64,000 bases of DNA, from positions 1 through 64,000 of the forward strand of contig JASGUQ010000031.1 of assembly GCA_030057655.1 (NCBI GenBank). Direction: 5' to 3'. The notes under the pieces are model-generated. The model saw nothing but the letters and a program-made list of their open reading frames with translations, did no database searches and was not told where the DNA came from. This DNA is from Bacillota bacterium (GTDB lineage Bacteria; Bacillota; Clostridia; Christensenellales; Aristaeellaceae). Of the stretch, positions 48,325 through 56,904 are shown piece after piece. The first letter of the stretch is position 1, and every line of letters starts with the position of its first letter. A program made the translations under genes and the position numbers.

Positions 48325-49524
48325 TTATGTCTTAGGATTTTCAGGGGATTTTGTTGCGCGTATCGCTATGACGCCGATCGACATGGTAATCGCAAAAGCA
48401 TACCAAATGATGGAGAAACCGCCAGTGCTGTCGATTAAGCCTCCAAGGAAAACGGGCTGTAAAACGCTGGCTGTCTGCATGAACAGGTTCTGACATGCGA
48501 CCGAGGTCGCTGAGTATTCAGGTTTTGAATACTGGATGGCCAAAGCCGTTTGATGGGAGGCTGGCAGGTATGAGATAAATCCGTACAAGATGCCAAGAGC
48601 AAAGAAGAGGCCGAACTGCCAGTTGATTACCAGCACCAAGGAGAAAGCTGCCATCAGTCCGTGGGTAGCCATCAGGAAGGAACGGGAGTTCATTTTAATC
48701 CGTTTCGCGATCACTCCTGAAAATACGGATCCTGCGATTCCCGTGATGCTGTAACTCATCGCGATCAGTGTTCGCTGGGATGGCTCAAAGCCAAGGTGCT
48801 CAGTTACCCGGTAGATCCAGGTTGGAAAGCCTGTTGTGGTAAACAGAAACATAAAGCCGGCAACAACAACCAGCCATTGGTTGGGATTTTTTGCAAAATC
48901 AAGAAATCCTTCGGTGAAAGGCGCTTTCTTGCTTGTTGTTTCTGGTACAGGGGAATGGTTTTTTACAAAAAGAATTAAAACCAGAACGACCAGAACAGCC
49001 AGTAAACCCACAAACAAAAAGGTGTTGCGCCATCCATAGTTGTCCCTCAAAAGAGGGCCGATCAGATTGGCCAGGGTGATCCCAAAAGGCGGAGAAGCCA
49101 TTAGAATGCCAAGCGCGACACTCCGCTCGTTGGGCGCGAACTCATTGGTCAGCACCTTGGAGCAGGCAGACATCACAAAGCCGCTGGCCAGGCCGGCTAA
49201 AAACCGGAAAGCGATGCCAAGAGAAAAATCGTTCACCAGGGACATCATTCCGGCAGCCAGTCCGCCAAGCACCGTTGCTGCAATCAGGACAACTTTTGGG
49301 TTCATGCGGTCTGAGAGCATGCCGCCCGGCAATTGGGTCAATACATAGCCTGCGAAAAATACGGACATGTAGATGCCGGCCTGGGCAGAGTTCAGGACAA
49401 ATTCCTGAGATACGATGCCCATCAAAGGGCTCCAGACATACCGGCTGATGAAGGTGAAGGTATAGGCGCTGACAACTGCCATGAGTGCCAGCCACCGTCT
49501 GGCTGATGGTTTGCTTGCTTGCAT
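48325..49524 (-). CDS. Major facilitator superfamily transporter
   Basis: Membrane transporter of 399 residues with about 12 helices in two halves. The MFS signature between helices 2 and 3 is present as GGMLSDRMNPKVVL. The general pattern (RYVWSPLMGIVSQEF) recalls the anion:cation symporter and organic-acid branches. As the last gene of the catabolic cluster it may import a substrate or export an organic acid or intermediate. A GGAGG site lies close before the ATG, and the gene starts 17 bases after the stop of the thioesterase gene. Confidence 0.87.
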   Translation of the reverse strand: MQASKPSARRWLALMAVVSAYTFTFISRYVWSPLMGIVSQEFVLNSAQAGIYMSVFFAGYVLTQLPGGMLSDRMNPKVVLIAATVLGGLAAGMMSLVNDFSLGIAFRFLAGLASGFVMSACSKVLTNEFAPNERSVALGILMASPPFGITLANLIGPLLRDNYGWRNTFLFVGLLAVLVVLVLILFVKNHSPVPETTSKKAPFTEGFLDFAKNPNQWLVVVAGFMFLFTTTGFPTWIYRVTEHLGFEPSQRTLIAMSYSITGIAGSVFSGVIAKRIKMNSRSFLMATHGLMAAFSLVLVINWQFGLFFALGILYGFISYLPASHQTALAIQYSKPEYSATSVACQNLFMQTASVLQPVFLGGLIDSTGGFSIIWYAFAITMSIGVIAIRATKSPENPKT

Positions 49525-49541
49525 TGTTCCTCCCTGTGAAA

Positions 49542-49976
49542 TTATTGATAGGTTTTTTCCGGTATTTCCGGCAGAGGCATCCTGCTTTTCATGTAAGTAA
49601 ACAAGCCTGCGGCGAGTTTGATATCATTTTGATTGTAGATGTTCACTTCACAGAACATCAGTGTACCGCCATGGCGTATTTCCCGCCCGACAACCCTGAT
49701 GGTGTCGCCCAGGCGCCCTGCAGCCAGAAAACTAAGCTTTCCCTCTACTGTTGGGCAGATGACCGGTTCATAGGAACAGGCACAGCCTGCGGCGGTGTCC
49801 GCCATGGTCATCAGCACACCGCCATGCAGGAGGCCCATAGGGTTCAGGTGGTGCTTTTCTACTTTTAATGACAGGATGCATTCGCCTTTTTCAAGGAGAA
49901 GCACCTTACTGCCAATCATCTTGTCAAACCCCTCAGCACCAATGAGTTTGATATGTTCCGCCTGGCTGATCCTCAT
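49542..49976 (-). CDS. PaaI-like hotdog-fold thioesterase
   Basis: Predicted acyl-CoA thioesterase of 144 residues. The hotdog core shows HHLNPMGLLHGGVLMTMAD, with the HGG motif and following Asp of the PaaI family, and SFLAAGRLGDTIRVVG. It overlaps the butyrate kinase stop by four bases, so it belongs to the catabolic operon. It could release CoA from stalled or excess acyl-CoA when phosphate transfer is limiting. This role is inferred from context; substrate length is unknown. Confidence 0.83.
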   Translation of the reverse strand: MRISQAEHIKLIGAEGFDKMIGSKVLLLEKGECILSLKVEKHHLNPMGLLHGGVLMTMADTAAGCACSYEPVICPTVEGKLSFLAAGRLGDTIRVVGREIRHGGTLMFCEVNIYNQNDIKLAAGLFTYMKSRMPLPEIPEKTYQ

Positions 49977-51103
49977 GTTGTTTTCGGTGGGAAGGGGAAT
50001 TTATAGCTGTTTTCCTGTTTTTCTCCCTCATTGGCGCAGGCTACAAAGTCTTTGATTTCAGCTTTCCCCTGCAAGCCTTCCAATGCTCCCCGCGCAAGAG
50101 ATTCCATTTCGTTTTCGCCCGGATAGACCACGATTGGAGCGATAAACCCGCAGTGATCCCGGATGGTTTCAACAATTTCCTTGTTGTAGGCGATCCCGCC
50201 GGTAATCAGGATGGCGTCCACCTTGCCTTTTAGGACAGCAGACTGGGCGCCGATGGCCTTGCAGGTCTGATAAACCATCGCGTCCAGACAAACGCGGGCT
50301 TTCTGATCTGTTTTGGCTGTTTCGGCGATGCTTTTGACATCGCTTTCGCCCAGGTAGGCGTACAAGCCGCCTTCTCCGTTAATCATCTTATGAATTTGTT
50401 CATAAGAATATTTCCCGGAGAAGCACAGCCGCACAAGGTCTCCGACCGGCAGCGCGCCGCTGCGGTTGGTGGAGAAGGCCCCGTCTCCTTCCAGTCCGTT
50501 GTCGCCGTCCACCATGCGGCCTTTTTTATGCGGCGCCACAGAGATGCCACCGCCCATGTGAACCACGACCAGGTTCAGGTCCTCGTACCTTAAGTTGTTT
50601 TCCCTGGCATAGCGCTTCGCAGTCGCCTTATGGCTCAGCGCATGAAAACTGCTGCGCCTGTTAATCAGGGGATGGCCGGATAAACGAGCCAATGGTTCAA
50701 ACTCGTCAGTGATGGGAGGATCTACAATCAGAGGAATAGCCTTGCATTGGCTGGCCAGTTCATAGGCGATTTTGCTGCCCAAATCACAGGGATGAAGGCC
50801 ATACAGCCCGCTGGCTTGCTGCTCCAGCATCTCCGGGCAGACCTTGTATACGCCGCCAACCAAGGGCTTGGTATGTCCCCCCCGGCTGACGATGGCATCC
50901 AGTTCTTCCGGTTTGATGTCATTTTCTTCCATGAATTTTTTGATGTAATCGATCCGGTATTGATCCTGGTCCATGAAGGATTTAAATGCCCTGGTTTCTG
51001 AGACCGGATGCTCGATGTTTGTCTTGAAAACTGATTTATCATCCTCATAGTAGGACAGTTTGGTGGAGGTGGAGCCCAGATTGAGCACAAGAATTTTATG
51101 CAT
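49973..51103 (-). CDS. buk: Butyrate kinase (branched-chain acyl kinase)
   Basis: Transfers phosphate from an acyl phosphate to ADP, giving the free acid and ATP. The 376-residue protein belongs to the acetokinase family: LVLNLGSTSTKLSYYEDD, SRGGHTKPLVGGVY, HMGGGISVAPHKKGRMVDG, and TGGIAYNKEIV near the C terminus. It is closer to Buk than to acetate kinase, which is longer and has a different N-terminal segment. Butyrate kinases accept butyryl, isobutyryl and isovaleryl phosphates. It lies two bases after ptb, the classic pair. Confidence 0.94.
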   Translation of the reverse strand: MHKILVLNLGSTSTKLSYYEDDKSVFKTNIEHPVSETRAFKSFMDQDQYRIDYIKKFMEENDIKPEELDAIVSRGGHTKPLVGGVYKVCPEMLEQQASGLYGLHPCDLGSKIAYELASQCKAIPLIVDPPITDEFEPLARLSGHPLINRRSSFHALSHKATAKRYARENNLRYEDLNLVVVHMGGGISVAPHKKGRMVDGDNGLEGDGAFSTNRSGALPVGDLVRLCFSGKYSYEQIHKMINGEGGLYAYLGESDVKSIAETAKTDQKARVCLDAMVYQTCKAIGAQSAVLKGKVDAILITGGIAYNKEIVETIRDHCGFIAPIVVYPGENEMESLARGALEGLQGKAEIKDFVACANEGEKQENSYKFPFPPKTT

Positions 51104-51105
51104 TC

Positions 51106-52005
51106 TCAGTCCTTTCCGGAGGTATAAACCGCCAGCGCGATGGTCAGCAGTTTGCCTTCCCGTGATTCTGTGCGGGATGTAAAGATTACCGGCACTTTCG
51201 CGCCAACAGTGGCAGCGATAACCGGTTTCTTTGCAATATAGCTGATGGATTTGGTCAGCACGTTGCCCACTGTCAGGTTGGGCACCACGATGATATCAGC
51301 CTGACCTGCGACCTCGCTCTCAATGCCCTTAGCCTTTGCGGCCTCTTTTGAAACCGCGTTGTCAAACGCAAGCGGTCCATCCACAACACAGCCCTTGATC
51401 TGCCCTCTCTGGGCCATTTTGCTGAGCACTGCAGCGTCCAGGGTGTCCTGCATTTCAGGGTTGACTACTTCAAGCGCTGTGACAACAGCTACTTTCGGGC
51501 ATTCCATGCCCAGGTTGTGCGCCAGATCCACCGCATTCTCGATGATTTCAGCCTTTCCCTTCAAATCGGGTGCTACTGAGATCGCGCAGTCTGTAATCAT
51601 CAACAAGCCGCCTTCGTCTTTTTCCAGCACGGAAATCTGTGTGATGTGCCGGCCTGTATTCAGCCCCTGCTCCTTGTTGAGTATCGCCTTTAGAAATGTG
51701 GAAGAGTGAAGCATCCCCTTCATCATCGTGTAAGCCTCGCCGCTGCGCACCATCAGCGCTGCTTTTTCCGCTGCGCGTCTGTGGTCCGGCTCATGGATGA
51801 TGGACGCCTGCACCGAAAGCCCTTCAGAAGCAAGAATATCTTTGATTTTTGTCTCATCTCCGATCAGGATGAACTCAGCCAGTTTCTTGCTTTCTGCTTC
51901 AGCGACCACGCTGAGCGTATCGATGTCATCCGCCGACACCACTGCCACTTTTTTGCTGGGGCGGCTTGCAACTTCTTCCAGCAATTGATTAAAGTTTTGA
52001 ATCAT
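51106..52005 (-). CDS. ptb: Phosphate butyryltransferase
   Basis: Exchanges CoA for phosphate on short-chain acyl-CoA. The 299-residue protein is of the phosphate acetyl/butyryltransferase family (VAVVSADDIDTLSVV, TGRHITQISVLEK, GLLMITDCAISVAPDLKGK, ADIIVVPNLTVGNVL). GGAGGA four bases before ATG 52005 fixes the start; an upstream in-frame ATG at 52041 lacks a site. It leads directly into buk. A hairpin at 52063-52085 separates it from dctM. Confidence 0.93.
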   Translation of the reverse strand: MIQNFNQLLEEVASRPSKKVAVVSADDIDTLSVVAEAESKKLAEFILIGDETKIKDILASEGLSVQASIIHEPDHRRAAEKAALMVRSGEAYTMMKGMLHSSTFLKAILNKEQGLNTGRHITQISVLEKDEGGLLMITDCAISVAPDLKGKAEIIENAVDLAHNLGMECPKVAVVTALEVVNPEMQDTLDAAVLSKMAQRGQIKGCVVDGPLAFDNAVSKEAAKAKGIESEVAGQADIIVVPNLTVGNVLTKSISYIAKKPVIAATVGAKVPVIFTSRTESREGKLLTIALAVYTSGKD

Positions 52006-52062
52006 TATGTCCTCCGAATCGAATTCATGTATGAAAAGCACAATTTAAATAGAATCAGTCGT

Positions 52063-52085
52063 CGCCGCATCAAATCAATGCGGCG
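52063..52085. repeat. Hairpin between dctM and ptb
   Basis: CGCCGCAT and ATGCGGCG form a perfect 8-bp stem around a seven-base loop. No T tract follows on the minus strand, so it is more likely an mRNA processing or stability element than a terminator. Confidence 0.55.
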
Positions 52086-52103
52086 CTGACTGTCAGACAA
52101 TGA

Positions 52104-53417
52104 TTATTGAGCACCCATCAGGAGATTGGGGATGAAAAGTGCAATGTCAGGAAAAATCATGAGAATGATGATACATAGCATAGTTGCACCAAGGAATGGC
52201 CAAATACCTCTAAAGATGGTGGTTAATGGAACCCCATCAGAAACATTTTTTGCCACATAGACGTCAATTCCCACTGGCGGTGTAATCATACCCATGCAGC
52301 AAACGAGTGTAATAATTACGCCAAACCAAATCGGGTCATAACCAATGGCTGTGACAACCGGATAAAAAATGGGGATGGTCAGCATAATCATAGGCAGTGA
52401 GTCAATAAAGCATCCAAGGATCAGGTAGACAACTAAGATAATGGACATAATAACCCAAGGAGCGGCATTTAATGAGGTGAGAAACCCTGCAATGGCAGCC
52501 GGTATCTGGGTCAATGCGATGAATCTGCCAAATGTTGTTGCACAGGCCACAATGAACAAAACCATTCCCATGGTTTTGACAGTGTCAAGGATCGAAGCGA
52601 TGAATTTTTTCCAGGTTAATTGGCGCTTGGCGAGAACAAGGATTAACATTGCAAAAGCCGCAACTGCTCCGCCTTCAGTTGGCGTAAACCAACCAACGGA
52701 CAAGCCTCCGATGGATAAAAGAAAAATCAAACCAACCTCAATCAAACCACCTTTTACAGATGCTAATTTTTCTTTTCGGGTAAACTTTTCCCCGCGAGGC
52801 GCCAAAGCAGGATTGCGTTTCGCCTGAATGTAGATCACGAGCATATATAGGAGCATTAAAAGAATGCCTGCGCCAATACCCGCCATAAAAATACGGCCGA
52901 TGGATTGCTCTGTTGCAACACCATAAACAATTGCCGTCATGCTGGGCGGGATTAACAAGCCCAAGCCGCCGCCGGACGCGACAGCAGCAGTGTACAAGGA
53001 TGGGTCATATCCGTGTTTCTTCATTTCCGGGAAAGCAATCGAGCCGATGGTAGCGGTGGTTGCAGGTCCTGAACCACAAACAGCGCCAAAAGCCGCACAT
53101 GCCATTTCAGACGCCATGGCGAGGCCGCCTGGGCGATGCCCTATCATTTTGTATGCAAAGTCGAACAAACGAGCGCCGATTCCTGAATGCAAGGCCAAAT
53201 AGCCCATCCAGGTAAACATCGCAACCACGCTCATGTTATAAGAAGTGACACTGCTGAAAAGGTCAACTGCAATCAAGTTGACTGCCGCGTTGAAGTTGGT
53301 GAGGACGCCAAACCCGACAACGCCGGTCAGAAGCATGCCGCTGGCAATCGGGAACCCTAAAAGTGACAATATCAGGAATATTCCGACACCGATTAATCCA
53401 ATCGTTACACTACTCAC
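52104..53417 (-). CDS. dctM: TRAP transporter large permease (DctM)
   Basis: Ion-driven permease subunit of a TRAP uptake system. The 437-residue protein is hydrophobic with about 12 membrane spans. It shows DctM family segments such as AAFGAVCGSGPATTATIGSI, GGGLGLLIPPSMTAIVYG, and TPTEGGAVAAFA. The start is GTG, nine bases after AGGAGG, overlapping dctQ by four bases. TRAP systems import carboxylates, which suits the downstream metabolism of 2-hydroxy or 2-oxo acids. Confidence 0.94.
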   Translation of the reverse strand: MSSVTIGLIGVGIFLILSLLGFPIASGMLLTGVVGFGVLTNFNAAVNLIAVDLFSSVTSYNMSVVAMFTWMGYLALHSGIGARLFDFAYKMIGHRPGGLAMASEMACAAFGAVCGSGPATTATIGSIAFPEMKKHGYDPSLYTAAVASGGGLGLLIPPSMTAIVYGVATEQSIGRIFMAGIGAGILLMLLYMLVIYIQAKRNPALAPRGEKFTRKEKLASVKGGLIEVGLIFLLSIGGLSVGWFTPTEGGAVAAFAMLILVLAKRQLTWKKFIASILDTVKTMGMVLFIVACATTFGRFIALTQIPAAIAGFLTSLNAAPWVIMSIILVVYLILGCFIDSLPMIMLTIPIFYPVVTAIGYDPIWFGVIITLVCCMGMITPPVGIDVYVAKNVSDGVPLTTIFRGIWPFLGATMLCIIILMIFPDIALFIPNLLMGAQ

Positions 53418-53911
53418 TTGGTCTTACCTCCTTTGAGAGCTTGGAAGCGTTCCATGCTTCTAGCCACCATGACAAGGGTCAGCATGCCCATTCCCAGGCA
53501 GCCGATGAACGCGACTGGATAGTATGGCAAGTACATAACCCAGGTGACATTGTTGTTTTGAAGCGTGCTATTGCCATACACAAAGAAGCGGTAGGTAACC
53601 AGAGCAAACAGTCCAATTTCCAGAATGCTGAACAGAATGTGAAGCACCATCTGGAATTTGACTGGCGCGTACTCGTTAATAAGGTCAACTGTAATAAAGC
53701 CATTCTCTTTTTGGGTATAGGCAAAAGCGAACAGAGCGCTAATGCCGGACGCAAAACCGACCAGGTCTGTTAAGCCTGCGATTGGGGCTTTAAAGAAAAT
53801 ACGTGCAACTACGCTGTAAACAACTAAAACCATGTTGATGACGATAAACAAGCCGGCAACTAACCCAAAATAGTCTGCAACTTTGTAGACAAATTTTTTA
53901 AATCCTTCCAC
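53414..53911 (-). CDS. dctQ: TRAP transporter small permease (DctQ)
   Basis: Small membrane subunit of the TRAP system, 165 residues with four predicted helices (first at about 10-35, YFGLVAGLFIVINMVLVV). The start is GTG preceded by AAGGAGGGG. It lies between dctP and dctM, the usual order, and is separated from dctP by a strong hairpin. Confidence 0.9.
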   Translation of the reverse strand: MEGFKKFVYKVADYFGLVAGLFIVINMVLVVYSVVARIFFKAPIAGLTDLVGFASGISALFAFAYTQKENGFITVDLINEYAPVKFQMVLHILFSILEIGLFALVTYRFFVYGNSTLQNNNVTWVMYLPYYPVAFIGCLGMGMLTLVMVARSMERFQALKGGKTK

Positions 53912-53943
53912 GTTTTCCCCTCCTTACATGATCAAAACTGATA

Positions 53944-53975
53944 GTCGCCGACAGGTAACGATGCCTGTCGGCGAC
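53944..53975. repeat. Strong intergenic hairpin after dctP
   Basis: GTCGCCGACAGG and CCTGTCGGCGAC form a perfect 12-bp stem with an eight-base loop, placed 11 bases after the dctP stop and before dctQ. Such hairpins commonly stabilise the upstream message or cause partial termination, so more binding protein than permease is made. Confidence 0.7.
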
Positions 53976-53986
53976 AAATCAATCCA

Positions 53987-55042
53987 TTATTCCGCGTATT
54001 TTTCCTGCAAAGATTTCAGGATATCCAGCGCCTGTTGTCCGTCAAGACCTTGCGCTTTCCGATCTTGAATCCATTTGTCGCGCAGAGGTGCAAACACACT
54101 GGTGATCTCCGCTTCTGCCTCTTCGCTGAGGGAGTAGATTTCACTGCCCTTTTCCTTCGCGAAATCAATGCCCAACTGATCCATTTCATCCCACATAGGC
54201 GCGACCATTTCTACACATTCCAGGCTTACTTCTTCAATCATGTTTTGCACTGGAGCAGACAGAGAATTCCATGCGTTGTTGCTCAGGCAGATGTAGTGGT
54301 TGACGGTGGACACGCCGGGAATAGGAGTCACATACTTGACAACTTCCGCAAAATTCCAGTTAATTAACGCTTCAAGAGGCATCAAAACAGCGTCAGCAGT
54401 TGTTTTTAAAAGTGCTTCATAGGTTTCAGCGGGTGTAATTCCTACCGGAGCTGCGCCCAAAGCCTTGATGGCGTCAATCGCATAGCCGGTGCCGCGGATC
54501 TGGACACCTTTAAAGTCCGATAGCTTTTCAATTTTTTTGTTTGTCATAAGGCCAGAGGGGGACATGCCGTATGCCCACAGGAACTTTGCCCTGGACAGCT
54601 CTTTAAAGTCTTGCTTATACCATTCATTGGCCACATAAGTTGAGACCCTGCTGCTGCCAAAGTCATTTCCCGGAAGGAAAAATGCGCTGCCCAAGGGAAA
54701 ATAGGAAAAACTGTAGGACGGGTCGGCCTCACCCATGTCCACAATACCATTGGTAACAGATTCGAAAATATCATTGTTTTTGACCAAAGTTTCGCCCGGG
54801 TACATCGTGATTTCAATTTTGCCTTTGGAGCGTTCCTTCACCTGGTTCGCGAAATAAGCGAAGACTTCGTTGACGCGGTGGGAGGAACCCATGGAAATGG
54901 CCCAATTCCATTTGACAGGTTTCATTTGTTCCAAGGCAGCGTCCAATTCAGGGGTAGATGTCCATGCAGATTCAGCAGATACAAGTCCGATCATGGTTAA
55001 AGTCAGAATCAGAGCAAGAGCCAGAGTCACAAATCTTTTCAT
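53987..55042 (-). CDS. dctP: TRAP transporter solute-binding protein (DctP)
   Basis: Exported binding protein of 351 residues. A signal peptide (1-22, ending GLVSA) is followed by the DctP fold (INEVFAYFANQVKERSKGKI-like helix, DMGEADPSYSFSYFPLGSAFF). The conserved carboxylate-binding arginine lies in LSDFKGVQIRGTGYAIDAI. AGGAGG eight bases before ATG 55042 fixes the start; the open frame extends upstream with no site. Ligands in this family are mostly mono- or dicarboxylates, consistent with a 2-hydroxy acid here, but the ligand is not readable. Confidence 0.92.
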   Translation of the reverse strand: MKRFVTLALALILTLTMIGLVSAESAWTSTPELDAALEQMKPVKWNWAISMGSSHRVNEVFAYFANQVKERSKGKIEITMYPGETLVKNNDIFESVTNGIVDMGEADPSYSFSYFPLGSAFFLPGNDFGSSRVSTYVANEWYKQDFKELSRAKFLWAYGMSPSGLMTNKKIEKLSDFKGVQIRGTGYAIDAIKALGAAPVGITPAETYEALLKTTADAVLMPLEALINWNFAEVVKYVTPIPGVSTVNHYICLSNNAWNSLSAPVQNMIEEVSLECVEMVAPMWDEMDQLGIDFAKEKGSEIYSLSEEAEAEITSVFAPLRDKWIQDRKAQGLDGQQALDILKSLQEKYAE

Positions 55043-55064
55043 TTTTAATATCCTCCTATTCATT

Positions 55065-55976
55065 TTAGTAACCGACAGAGTTGATAAGTTGTTTGATTTT
55101 TTCCGCTGAAGACCGATATCTGTTTTCGTCCTCCTTTCCAAGATTTTCTTCAATTACTCGAACAATGCCTTGTTCGCCGAGTTCAACAGGGGTTCCAATG
55201 CTCAAATCGTGTAATCCATACTCTCCATTGAGCACAGCAGAACAACTGATAGGCGTTTTTTCTTTGCCTGTAATTCTTTTGATTACTTCCGTTAGCCCGA
55301 CAGCTGATGTCCAGCCGGATGTTCTTCCGCTTTCAAGGGACTGGTAATCCTTAAACCAATTGGAGATCTGTGATTTGGCGGACTCAATTTTATCCCCGCC
55401 CAAATCAAGGGGCTTTCCAAGATGTCTGGCATTTTGATACAAAGGAACTTGTCCCTCTCCGTGCTCACCAATGCAGATTGCTTCAATGTCTTGGTAATTA
55501 ATGCCCAATTCTTTGCTTAGCGCCCATTTCATTCGGATGGTATCGTTGTAGCAAAAGCCTATGAACTTGCTGCGATCCCATTTTAGAATTTTCCATGCAA
55601 TGTAGTTAAACACATCAATGGGATTGGTTGCCATAATCAGTATTTTTTCATTGCTCAATTTTTGGAGCTCTGTGCAGATGCTTTCTACAATACTTAAATT
55701 GCCTTTTAGATATTCGTTACGATTTTGAACATTTCTTTCCGGCAGACTTGCGCTTAACAGTATGATGTCGCACTCTTCCAAATCCGCATAATCACCTGCG
55801 GAAATGTTGGTATCGCTGTATTCCAGCATTGCTTGCCCCATATCCATGGTATGGCTCATTTGCATTTTTCGGTTCAAGTCAACCAGTTTAATCTCTGAAA
55901 CAAGATTCTGGATGCCTGCCAGAAACGCGGTAGTGGAGCCAACCAAACCAGCGCCGCCAATGATTCCAAGTTTCAT
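55065..55976 (-). CDS. LDH/MDH-family NAD-dependent 2-hydroxyacid dehydrogenase with atypical specificity residue
   Basis: Predicted to oxidise a 2-hydroxy acid to a 2-oxo acid. In 303 residues the NAD fold is clear (GIIGGAGLVGS, D33 in LVDLN). The catalytic set is present: R86 (equivalent to R109 of LDH numbering), N118 in MATNPIDVF, D145 and R148 in YNDTIRM, and H172 in GEHGEG. The residue that sets specificity, Gln102 in lactate and Arg102 in malate dehydrogenases, is Glu here (E80 in SASLPERNVQNR), followed by R81. Neither lactate nor malate is therefore a safe call. It lies between the oxidoreductase and the TRAP genes, which suggests it feeds its 2-oxo acid to the oxidoreductase. Confidence 0.87.
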   Translation of the reverse strand: MKLGIIGGAGLVGSTTAFLAGIQNLVSEIKLVDLNRKMQMSHTMDMGQAMLEYSDTNISAGDYADLEECDIILLSASLPERNVQNRNEYLKGNLSIVESICTELQKLSNEKILIMATNPIDVFNYIAWKILKWDRSKFIGFCYNDTIRMKWALSKELGINYQDIEAICIGEHGEGQVPLYQNARHLGKPLDLGGDKIESAKSQISNWFKDYQSLESGRTSGWTSAVGLTEVIKRITGKEKTPISCSAVLNGEYGLHDLSIGTPVELGEQGIVRVIEENLGKEDENRYRSSAEKIKQLINSVGY

Positions 55977-56019
55977 TTGCTATCGATCCTTTCACAAATA
56001 GTTGTATATGTATTTGTTA

Positions 56020-56904
56020 TTAATGAATGCTCATCCTCTCCAGCATGCTGGTATAGGTAAAGTAGTTATCCTTAATCTGCTTGCCAAGCTCGGTCTTCTG
56101 TTCAGCGTTTAAATGCTTGAAACGCCCCTGCTTACCGATGTAGGTATCAATCTCCGCCAGTTCTGTCAGCTTGTTGTTAATGGTAATTTTCCCGTTTTCG
56201 TATTCATACAGGATCCAGGCGCCGGTTCTGACAGCCGCGCGCGCCAACTCAATGCTGAGCGCAGGGTTGAAACGCCAGCCGGTGGGGCAGGGGGTGTGGA
56301 CATGCACCAGGGAAGGCCCGTTTGCGTTCTTGGCCTTTTCCAACTTCTTTTTCAGGTCGTTCAAGTTCTGCAAAGAAGCGGTTGCCGCATAAGGGATGCG
56401 ATGCGCCATAGCGATCATCATCAGATCTTTTTTCTGCGAGGTTTTACCGCCGGGGGTGGTTGTGGTGCTGGCGCTGGCAGGTGTTGCGCTGCTGCCCTGC
56501 ACGCCGGTGTTCATGTAGGCTTCGTTGTCATAGCATACATACATCACCCTGTCGCCGCGCTCAAACATTCCGGAAAGCGATTGTAGGCCGATGTCCAGCG
56601 TGCCGCCATCACCGGCGAACCCAAGCACGGTCGTGTGGGTGTTCCCCTGTGCGTTCAAGGCAGCACGGATGCCGGAAGCGCAGGCAGCGGTATTTTCAAG
56701 GTTCATCTGGCAGCCTGCAATCTTTAAACCGCCTTCTTTGCCAAATCCCGAGAACATGGCAGCGCAGCCTGGAGGAATGACAATAATGGTGTCTGGGCCG
56801 ACCACTTCCATGGTCTTTCGCATAATGAGTTCCAGTCCGCAGCCTGCGCATGCGCTGTTGCCGTGTGTGACCAGACCCTTGGCTTCGTGTTTGATGTCAT
56901 ACAT
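56020..56904 (-). CDS. porB: 2-oxoacid:ferredoxin oxidoreductase, beta subunit (TPP-binding)
   Basis: TPP subunit of a four-subunit pyruvate/2-oxoisovalerate-type ferredoxin oxidoreductase. The 294-residue protein has SACAGCGLELIMRK and PPGCAAMFSG for the cluster, the TPP motif GFAGDGGTLDIGLQSL and DNEAYMNTGVQGSSATP. It overlaps the alpha gene by eight bases. Motifs resemble both pyruvate (Por) and branched-chain (Vor) enzymes; substrate cannot be settled. The por name denotes the architecture only. Confidence 0.9.
   Translation of the reverse strand: MYDIKHEAKGLVTHGNSACAGCGLELIMRKTMEVVGPDTIIVIPPGCAAMFSGFGKEGGLKIAGCQMNLENTAACASGIRAALNAQGNTHTTVLGFAGDGGTLDIGLQSLSGMFERGDRVMYVCYDNEAYMNTGVQGSSATPASASTTTTPGGKTSQKKDLMMIAMAHRIPYAATASLQNLNDLKKKLEKAKNANGPSLVHVHTPCPTGWRFNPALSIELARAAVRTGAWILYEYENGKITINNKLTELAEIDTYIGKQGRFKHLNAEQKTELGKQIKDNYFTYTSMLERMSIH

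Noticed and set aside
55994..56017. Operator between porB and the dehydrogenase gene
   Set aside because: ACAAATA/TATTTGT forms a seven-base dyad, but it lies in a 43-base intra-operon spacer with no promoter; chance occurrence in AT-rich DNA is likely.
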